From Cryobacterium zongtaii (GTDB lineage Bacteria; Actinomycetota; Actinomycetes; Actinomycetales; Microbacteriaceae), in NCBI RefSeq assembly GCF_002909375.1, contig NZ_PPXD01000026.1:310001-374000 (forward strand): a stretch of DNA of 64,000 bases. The letters run 5' to 3'. The notes below the pieces were generated by a model. The model saw nothing but the letters and a program-made list of their open reading frames with translations, did not search any database and was not told the origin of the DNA. Below, one piece after another: positions 58,794-64,000 of this stretch (position 1 is the stretch's first letter; each line of letters starts with the position of its first letter). A program made the translations under genes and the position numbers.

Positions 58794-60212
58794 ATGACCC
58801 GATCGGCGACCCTCAACCGGCCCCTCGCCCTTCTCGTGGCCGGCACCCTCTTCATGGAGATCCTCGACGGCACCATCATCCAGACCGCCGCTCCGGCCAT
58901 GGCCGTCGACCTCGGGGTGAACGCCGTCGACATCAACATCGCCATGACCGCGTACCTGCTCACCCTGGCGGTCGGGGTTCCGGTCAGCGGATGGCTGGCC
59001 GACCGGTTCGGCACCCGGCGCATCTTTGCGCTGGCCATCGTGATCTTCACCGTGGCCTCCGCCCTCTGCGCGCTGAGCACCTCGCTGCCGATGCTCGTCG
59101 CCATGCGGGTGCTGCAGGGTGTGGGCGGCGCGATGATGGTGCCGGTCGGGCGCCTCGCGGTGCTGCGCGCGATCGAGAAACGTGACCTGCTGGATGCGAT
59201 GGCGTACCTCACCTGGCCGGCCCTGCTAGCGCCGGTGCTGGCGCCGGTGCTCGGCGGGGTGCTCGCCGACACCGTGGGCTGGCAGTGGATCTTCCTCGTC
59301 AACATCCCGATCGGTGTCGTCGCGTTCGGGGCGGCGCTCCGGCTGGTGCCGGCGAACGACCCTGTGCACCGGCACCGGCTGGACTGGGCCGGTTTCACCC
59401 TGGTGGGGGTGGCCCTGGCGGCGCTGGTCCTCGGCATGGAACAGGTCGGGGCGGCCCCGACGAACTGGTGGCTGGCCGGCGGGCTGCTCGCGCTGGCGGC
59501 CGGGGTGGGCGCGGGTGCGGTGTTGCGGTTGCGGCGGGCGGCGCATCCGCTGCTCGACCTGACCGCGCTGAGCATTCCCACGTTCCGGGTGGGCAATGTC
59601 GGCGGGCTGGTCTACCGGCTGCTGATCGGCGCCGCACCGTTCCTGTTCGTGTTGCTGTTCCAGACCGGATTCGGCTGGAGCGCCTCCCAAGCCGGGCTGC
59701 TCGTGATGGCGGTGTTCCTGGGCAACGTCGCCATCAAGCCGGCGACGAGCCCGCTGATTCGCCGGTTCGGCTTCCGCATCGTGATCGTGGGCAGCAACCT
59801 TTGCGGCGCCGTGGTGTTCGTGCTGTGCGCGTTCATCGACCCGGCCACCCCCATCGCCGTGATCGCGGTGCTGCTCTTCGCGAGCGGGGTATTCCGCTCG
59901 ATCGGCTTCAGCGGCTACAACTCGGTGCAGTTCGCGGATGTGCCGGCGCCGCTCACCTCCGGCGCGAACACCCTCGCGTCCACCCTGCAGCAGGTGGCCG
60001 TGGGGCTCGGCATCGCCGTGGCCGCGCTCATCGTGCGGGCCACCACGGCCGGCGCGGTGTTGGTGGACCCCGGCGCGGACGAGCTCGGCTACCGCTGGGC
60101 GTTCGCGGTGCTGGCGGTGCTGCTCCTGCTGCCCGCGATCGAAGCCTGGCGGATGCCGGCCCACGCCGGCGCGGAGGTCGCCGCCCGGCGGCCCCGGCTG
60201 GTGGCCCGCTGA
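58794..60212 (+). CDS. MFS transporter, DHA2 (EmrB/QacA-like) family
   Basis: A 472-residue permease: LLVAGTLFMEILDGTIIQTAAPAMAVDLG contains the family motif D1-like LDGTIIQTA, and LADRFGTRR is motif A. Helices number about 14. It likely exports drugs or metabolites with proton antiport. ATG 58794 follows GGGAGAG; an upstream in-frame start would lie inside the nested palindrome. It is monocistronic and converges on the Nudix gene, with palindrome A4 between them. Confidence 0.9.
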   Translation: MTRSATLNRPLALLVAGTLFMEILDGTIIQTAAPAMAVDLGVNAVDINIAMTAYLLTLAVGVPVSGWLADRFGTRRIFALAIVIFTVASALCALSTSLPMLVAMRVLQGVGGAMMVPVGRLAVLRAIEKRDLLDAMAYLTWPALLAPVLAPVLGGVLADTVGWQWIFLVNIPIGVVAFGAALRLVPANDPVHRHRLDWAGFTLVGVALAALVLGMEQVGAAPTNWWLAGGLLALAAGVGAGAVLRLRRAAHPLLDLTALSIPTFRVGNVGGLVYRLLIGAAPFLFVLLFQTGFGWSASQAGLLVMAVFLGNVAIKPATSPLIRRFGFRIVIVGSNLCGAVVFVLCAFIDPATPIAVIAVLLFASGVFRSIGFSGYNSVQFADVPAPLTSGANTLASTLQQVAVGLGIAVAALIVRATTAGAVLVDPGADELGYRWAFAVLAVLLLLPAIEAWRMPAHAGAEVAARRPRLVAR

Positions 60213-60271
60213 AACCCCACGGTCCCTGATGCTCCGCGCCCCACCGACTGGAATTCGCGTTATGCGGGGTA

Positions 60272-60313
60272 GGCGCCGTTATGCGGGTGGCACGCCACCC
60301 GCATAACGGCGCC
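60272..60313. repeat. Palindrome family A, copy 4
   Basis: 42-bp palindrome: arms GGCGCCGTTATGCGGGTGGC and the exact complement, around a non-symmetric centre AC. A half-word (GCGTTATGCGGGGTAGGCGCC) lies just before it. Located between the convergent MFS and Nudix genes. Confidence 0.88.
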
Positions 60314-60401
60314 GTGCCCGCGCAGCACCCCGGAGCAGGCATCCGGCACCCGAACCACCCCTCCCGCGGCCGAGCCGACACCAGCCCCAGGGGCCGGACC
60401 G

Positions 60402-60887
60402 CTACCGAGCCAGCCGTCCCCGACCCCTCAGCAGCTCCACCAGGGCATCGAGAACCGGCACCTGCCCGCGCACCAGCAGCACCCGGGCCTGCTCCAGACC
60501 CACCCACCGGGCATCGTCCACCTCGGGGAACGACTGCAACCGGCCGGACCCCTTCGGCCACTCCAGCTCGAACGTGTTGCTCACCACAGTGTCGACCGCG
60601 AGGTTGGCCTCCGCCGCGAACACTGTCACCACCTTGCCCGACGGCTGCCGGAACTCACCCAGCTCGACATACTCCACCGCCGGTGCCGGCACCCCGATCT
60701 CCTCCTCGAACTCCCGCCGTGCCGCCGCGAACGGGTCTTCCCCGAGCCCGTACTCGCCCTTGGGGATCGACCAGGCCGCGGCATCCTTGCGCGCCCAGAA
60801 CGGGCCACCCATGTGCGCGATCCACACCTCGGGCTCCGCCGCATCCGTCAACCGATAGAGCAGGATGCCCGCGCTCAACACCACCAT
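60402..60887 (-). CDS. Nudix hydrolase
   Basis: A 161-residue protein with the complete Nudix box GEYGLGEDPFAAARREFEEEIGV at residues 44-66. The surrounding sequence (MVVLSAGILLYRLTDAAEPEVWIAHMGGPFWARKDAAAWSIPKGE) matches the actinobacterial group that includes nucleoside-diphosphate-linked and polyphosphate-related pyrophosphohydrolases. It starts at ATG 60887, 11 bases after the PPK2 stop, so the two are an operon and probably act on related nucleotide or polyphosphate substrates. An upstream start would overlap PPK2. Confidence 0.92.
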   Translation of the reverse strand: MVVLSAGILLYRLTDAAEPEVWIAHMGGPFWARKDAAAWSIPKGEYGLGEDPFAAARREFEEEIGVPAPAVEYVELGEFRQPSGKVVTVFAAEANLAVDTVVSNTFELEWPKGSGRLQSFPEVDDARWVGLEQARVLLVRGQVPVLDALVELLRGRGRLAR

Positions 60888-60898
60888 GGACCCACCCC

Positions 60899-61759
60899 TC
60901 AGGACGCGGCCAGCCTGGCCCGCTCGGCAGCCACGTCGAAGTCGGCGGGCGGCCAGGTGAGCACCATGTCGTTCAACGCCTTGAGCAGCAGCTCCCGCAC
61001 CGCGAGGCGGGCGAACCATTTGCGATCGGCGGGCACGACGTACCAGGGCGCGAACGCCGTGGAGGTGCGCTCGAGCGCGGTCTGGTACGCCGCTTGGTAG
61101 CCGGGCCAGAGCATACGCTCGTCGATGTCACCCGGGTTGAATTTCCAGTATTTGTCGGGCCGGTCGAGCCGCTCGAGCAGGCGCTTCTTCTGCTCGCCGG
61201 CGCTGATGTGCAACATCACCTTGATCACGGTGGTGTCATCGTCGACGAGCTCCTGCTCGAAGGCATTGATCAGGTCGTAGCGTTCCTCGATCTCCTCTGG
61301 CGACGCGAGCTGCCTGACCCGGCCGATCAACACGTCTTCGTAGTGCGACCGGTCGAAGACACCGATCATGCCGGCGGTGGGCAGCTCTCGACGGATGCGC
61401 CAGAGAAAGTCGTGCCGCAGCTCAGCCGGGGTGGGCGCCTTGAACGCCACGTGGCTGACGCCCTGGGGGTCGACGGCGCCCACCACGTGGCGCACGATGC
61501 CACCCTTACCGGAGGTGTCCATCCCCTGCAGGATGAGCAGGATCTTGCGCGGGTCGCCCTCCCGGCTGTTGGCGAAGAGCATCTCCTGCTGGTGCGAGAG
61601 TGCCTCAGCGGCGGCGACCCCGGCGGTCTGGGCATCCGTTTTGCTGCCGCTGAAGCCGGGCGTTGAGCCGGGATCGACGGTGCCGAGGACGAACCCGCGG
61701 GTGACCTTGAGCAGGTTGCTGGATGCGTCCGTCCAGGCGGAAGCGGATGTCGAGGCCAC
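60899..61759 (-). CDS. ppk2: Polyphosphate kinase 2 (PPK2) family protein
   Basis: A 286-residue kinase: LQGMDTSGKGGIVRHVVG with Walker A Lys85, and FDRSHYEDVLIGRV, the PPK2 Walker B/lid signature (often DRSWYEDVL, here with His). It transfers phosphate between polyphosphate and nucleotides. Start GTG 61759 follows GAAGGGAG; an in-frame upstream extension of 36 codons lacks family similarity. The Nudix gene follows 11 bases downstream in the same operon. Confidence 0.92.
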   Translation of the reverse strand: MASTSASAWTDASSNLLKVTRGFVLGTVDPGSTPGFSGSKTDAQTAGVAAAEALSHQQEMLFANSREGDPRKILLILQGMDTSGKGGIVRHVVGAVDPQGVSHVAFKAPTPAELRHDFLWRIRRELPTAGMIGVFDRSHYEDVLIGRVRQLASPEEIEERYDLINAFEQELVDDDTTVIKVMLHISAGEQKKRLLERLDRPDKYWKFNPGDIDERMLWPGYQAAYQTALERTSTAFAPWYVVPADRKWFARLAVRELLLKALNDMVLTWPPADFDVAAERARLAAS

Positions 61760-61955
61760 AGTGGCTCCCTTCGTCGGATGCTGCCATTCTGCTCCGACGG
61801 CTGCCGAAAACGGTGGATTCCGTGACGAATTGCCGGTTTCACGCCACTCATAGGTAGGGCGAGACATCCGCTCGGCACCGTGGCCGGTCAGCTCGGCCGT
61901 ACCCGGCCCGGGCTCGGACGCCTCACCTCAGTCCCCAACCAGAAAGCAGGCCACC

Positions 61956-62162
61956 ATGACCGCACTTCGTCTTCTCCTCGCCGCCGCCGTGGCCTTCGCG
62001 TTCTACCTCATCGGCGCCAAGGCCGGCCGAGGCCGGTACAAGCAGATCCGCCGCAACGCCAAGAAGGCGTGGAACGACCCGACCGTGAAGAAGGCCCGCG
62101 CCGGCACGAAGAAGCTCGCCCGCCGCAACACGAAGAAGATCACCAAGGCCGTTCACCGCTAA
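61956..62162 (+). CDS. Small basic membrane-anchored protein
   Basis: A 68-residue protein: a membrane helix (LRLLLAAAVAFAFYLIGAKAG) followed by a very basic tail (GRYKQIRRNAKKAWNDPTVKKARAGTKKLARRNTKKITK). The arrangement occurs in Microbacteriaceae and related genomes upstream of DUF883-like genes; such basic tails may contact membrane, nucleic acid or a partner. It is followed 27 bases later by the next gene in the same direction, so they form an operon. Confidence 0.72.
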   Translation: MTALRLLLAAAVAFAFYLIGAKAGRGRYKQIRRNAKKAWNDPTVKKARAGTKKLARRNTKKITKAVHR

Positions 62163-62189
62163 GCCAGCACCCCCTTCGAAAGGAATCTC

Positions 62190-62486
62190 ATGACCGACAA
62201 CACCGCACAGCAGGCCCACGACCTCGTCGAGGACACCGTCGCAAAGGCCGGCGAGCTCGCCGACCAGGCCCGCCACGCCGTCGACGACACCGTCGCCACC
62301 GCCACCGCGGCCCTGCGCGACATCGACACCACCGCAGCCATCGCCTCGGCACGGGAGTTCGCGACCGACACGTTCGGGAAGCTCTCCGACGCCTACAAGC
62401 GCAACCCCACCCTGGTCCTCACGCTCGGCTCCGTCGCCGTCGCCGCGGTGACCGGTCTCGGCGCCCTGCTCGCCAAGCGCCGGTAG
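62190..62486 (+). CDS. DUF883/YtxH-like membrane-anchored helical protein
   Basis: A 98-residue protein with an amphipathic helical N-terminus (AHDLVEDTVAKAGELADQARHAVDDTVATATAALRDI), followed by a C-terminal membrane helix (NPTLVLTLGSVAVAAVTGLGALL) with a basic end. This is the layout of ElaB/YqjD-type ribosome- or stress-associated proteins and of DUF883 members. It is probably expressed with the basic membrane protein immediately upstream. Confidence 0.72.
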   Translation: MTDNTAQQAHDLVEDTVAKAGELADQARHAVDDTVATATAALRDIDTTAAIASAREFATDTFGKLSDAYKRNPTLVLTLGSVAVAAVTGLGALLAKRR

Positions 62487-62527
62487 TCGCGGAGCCGACC
62501 CGCGCGGGCGCTACCTGAGCGCAGCCG

Positions 62528-63049
62528 TCATCCCCTGTCGAGCACCGCCGCGAGCGTGGTGCCGAGCAGTCGGGCCGATTCCGTGTACTTGGCCGTGAGC
62601 CGCCGGCTCATCTCCGGCGGCAACGCGGCCTGACGGACCGGGTTCGCGTTGTGAGCGAGGTCGGCGTGCTTCACGACCAGCGCCAGCGGGTCGGCGGCCA
62701 CCCGGGCCATCGACTCGGCGAGCGGTTCGCCGGCCCGCTTGGTCAGCGCATCCACCGCCCGCACGACGGGCTCGTCAAAGCCCTGCGCGCGCAGGTCGTC
62801 GAGCGTGATGGGGGTGTCCTCCACCACGTCGTGCAGCACGGCCACGGTCTTCTCGGGCACGGTGTTGACCAGGCTCATCACGCCCAGTGGATGCTCGATG
62901 TAGGCCACCCCGAGTTTGTCGACCTGCCCGGCGTGCGCCGCCTGTGCCAGCGCGATGGCGGCCGCCAGGCTACCGGCCGCCGGGCTGCCCTGCCCGGCGG
63001 TGTCGTCCTGCTCGGGACCGGCGCCGGACGGTGCGGTGGTGTCTGTCAT
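62528..63049 (-). CDS. HD-domain hydrolase, MESH1/SpoT-hydrolase-like
   Basis: A 173-residue protein. The HD core reads AYIEHPLGVM, VAVLHDVVEDTPITLDDLRAQGF, HADLAHN and, near the end, RLTAKYTESARLLG; these match the metal-binding His, HD and Asp/Asn positions of small ppGpp or pyrophosphate hydrolases related to MESH1. Such enzymes remove alarmones or other phosphates; here the substrate is inferred. The N-terminal 25 residues are disordered. ATG 63049 follows GAGGAG. It diverges from the VOC gene. Confidence 0.85.
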   Translation of the reverse strand: MTDTTAPSGAGPEQDDTAGQGSPAAGSLAAAIALAQAAHAGQVDKLGVAYIEHPLGVMSLVNTVPEKTVAVLHDVVEDTPITLDDLRAQGFDEPVVRAVDALTKRAGEPLAESMARVAADPLALVVKHADLAHNANPVRQAALPPEMSRRLTAKYTESARLLGTTLAAVLDRG

Positions 63050-63205
63050 GGCAACTCCTCGGGGGCGATCAAAACTGAATCACCTCGACGCTAGCGCACC
63101 CCGTGCCGGCCCGCGGTGCCGTCGAGGTGCTCCTCGACGTACCGTACGCATGCCGTCGAGGCGCCGTCGGCGTGCCGTCGCTGTGCTCGTGGAGGGGCGG
63201 GTCAG

Positions 63206-63245
63206 GCGCCGTTATGCGGGTGGCGCGCCGCCCGCATAGCGGCGC
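63206..63245. repeat. Palindrome family A, copy 5 (in a 305-base gap)
   Basis: 40-bp palindrome with arms GCGCCGTTATGCGGGTGGC and GCCGCCCGCATAGCGGCGC; its two mismatches are both T-G (wobble) pairs. A half-word CACCCCGCACAGC follows. The gap 63050-63354 also holds a short hairpin CGTCGAG/CTCGACG at 63120-63139 but no gene. Confidence 0.85.
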
Positions 63246-63354
63246 CCACCCCGCACAGCGCGCCGCCTTCGCGGCCACGCGTCACCCGTGCACCAAGGCC
63301 CTACGCCCGTCGACCTACGCACGGCCGCCACCCAGCGCGGCTACTATCCACAGC

Positions 63355-63813
63355 ATGAGCGAACCCACGAACCCCAACCCGGCCCCGGTCCGGCAGCTGC
63401 GCCTCGTCGTCGAGACCGAGGACTTCGATGCCGCCCTCGCCTTCTACCGCGACGTGCTCGGGCTTCCAGTGTCGGAGTCCTACGAGGGCGAGGGCGACGC
63501 CCGGGTCGTGATCCTCAGCGCAGGGATCGCCACCCTCGAGCTGTCCAATCCCGCCCAGGTGCGGCTGATCGATCGGGTCGAGGCCGACGGCCAGCCCAGC
63601 CATCGACTCCGCGTCGCGTTCGAGGTGGACGACACCGCGGCGACCACCGACCGGCTCGTTGACGCCGGCGCGATTCTCACCGCCACGCCCCGCGAAACCC
63701 CGTGGCGCTCGATCAACTCGCGAATGGATGCGCCCGCCGGCCTCCAGATCACCCTCTTCCAAGAGCTCGACGCCGGGGAGCACCCCTCCGGCGACGGCGA
63801 CATCCCGGCCTAG
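63355..63813 (+). CDS. VOC-family (glyoxalase/bleomycin-resistance-like) protein
   Basis: A 152-residue protein of the vicinal oxygen chelate fold: QLRLVVETEDFDAALAFYRDVLGLPVSESY at the start, HRLRVAFEVDDTAATTDRLVDAGAILTATPRETPWRSINSRMDAPAGLQITLFQEL at the end, with the final Glu in the metal position. Members bind or transform small electrophiles or drugs. The start ATG is 63355. Downstream to the window edge is a promoter-like region. Confidence 0.85.
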   Translation: MSEPTNPNPAPVRQLRLVVETEDFDAALAFYRDVLGLPVSESYEGEGDARVVILSAGIATLELSNPAQVRLIDRVEADGQPSHRLRVAFEVDDTAATTDRLVDAGAILTATPRETPWRSINSRMDAPAGLQITLFQELDAGEHPSGDGDIPA

Positions 63814-63941
63814 TCACGGCTAGCCCTGGAGCACGACCCCCTCGCCATTGGCAGTGAGGCTGATCACAGACGGACCCGCGCTGACAGCAGGGCCCGGGTT
63901 CGACAGCAGAAGCGAAACTTGTACTCGCAGGATGCTACAAC

Positions 63942-63963
63942 TTGTGTTAGACATGTGACACAA
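63942..63963. promoter_or_regulatory. Inverted repeat TTGTGT-N10-ACACAA upstream of a possible next gene
   Basis: Perfect 6-bp arms TTGTGT and ACACAA with 10 bases between. The AT-rich stretch, unlike the rest of the window, lies 19 bases before an ATG, as expected for a promoter or operator. Confidence 0.4.
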
Positions 63964-63981
63964 CATCTGAAAGAAGCGGAC

Positions 63982-64000
63982 ATGTCACAGAGCATCCTCA
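63982..64000 (+). CDS. Possible start of a gene cut by the window edge
   Basis: ATG at 63982 preceded by GAAAGAAGCGGAC and an operator-like inverted repeat; only MSQSIL is visible. Identity unknown. Confidence 0.35.

Noticed and set aside
55893..63245. Family A palindromes as ordinary rho-independent terminators
   Set aside because: Three of five copies (39625, 55893, 63206) lie between the starts of divergent genes, and no T-runs follow the hairpins.
1..64000. tRNA or rRNA genes
   Set aside because: I scanned the gaps by eye for T-loop (GGTTCGAATCC-like) and cloverleaf patterns and found none; a covariance-model search would be decisive.

Overview
The window is very GC-rich, densely coded and free of introns, prophage, IS elements, CRISPR arrays and RNA genes that I can recognise. 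The gene set fits an actinobacterium of the family Microbacteriaceae (Cryobacterium/Leifsonia-like): a DUF222-HNH nuclease, a mycoredoxin-like glutaredoxin, a GAP/Sap-type membrane protein, a DUF385 deazaflavin-type reductase, LLM flavin enzymes, and a strikingly frequent GGATGC/GCATCC hexamer. The family assignment is inference; no marker gene is present.

Layout. 0-11 kb: the end of a HAD phosphatase, a DUF222-HNH nuclease, oligopeptidase B, a membrane GGDEF-EAL protein, a GyrI-like protein and a SNF2 helicase. 11-21 kb: a divergent reductase/MarR pair with two clear operators, a macro-like protein, a giant RecB-nuclease/helicase fusion, a small acetyltransferase, a DnaQ-type exonuclease with BRCT, an EEP-family phosphatase/nuclease, a DUF4097 surface protein and a MOSC protein. 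21-34 kb: a DarT-like ADP-ribosyltransferase without an adjacent DarG, DedA, a DUF985 cupin, a GAP protein, cardiolipin synthase, leucyl aminopeptidase, an SLC13 permease coupled to an MFS exporter facing an AraC regulator, a two-META lipoprotein, and an Apf/transglycosylase-like cell-wall protein. 34-46 kb: DUF2332, a quinone oxidoreductase, a TPR-GGDEF cyclase, an LLM oxidoreductase, a HAD hydrolase, a YtrA-type GntR/ABC operon with a near-perfect operator, a GNAT, a large DUF2207 membrane protein and an aldo-keto reductase. 46-64 kb: many small stand-alone genes (two DUF1801, HxlR, DUF385, FAD monooxygenase, two MFS, glutaredoxin, hemerythrin, cytidine-deaminase-like, Nudix, PPK2, DUF883-like, HD, VOC).

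How they work together. Most are short housekeeping or stress units rather than one pathway. Recognisable functional groups are regulator-target pairs (MarR/reductase, AraC/MFS, GntR/ABC, HxlR autoregulation), c-di-GMP turnover (two enzymes), DNA repair and processing (SNF2, RecB-helicase, exonuclease, DarT), and envelope biogenesis (Cls, DedA, GAP, DUF2207, META lipoprotein, transglycosylase).

The most unusual content lies between genes. Two arrays (16.7 and 52.8 kb) are built from a 19-bp unit carrying the word GCGGCACA. The units stand in exact 19-bp register, first in one orientation and then inverted, and both arrays reverse orientation across the same 20-bp step. Separately, five copies of a 40-44 bp palindrome centred on GGCGCGCC and carrying GTTATGCGGGT sit between genes from 39.6 to 63.2 kb, three of them between divergent genes, which argues against simple terminators. 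Further palindromes with other words (GCATAACTCCTGC, TGAGTTGCCG, AACTGTTGCC/CGGACAATTG) lie in other gaps. I can describe these but cannot assign a function.
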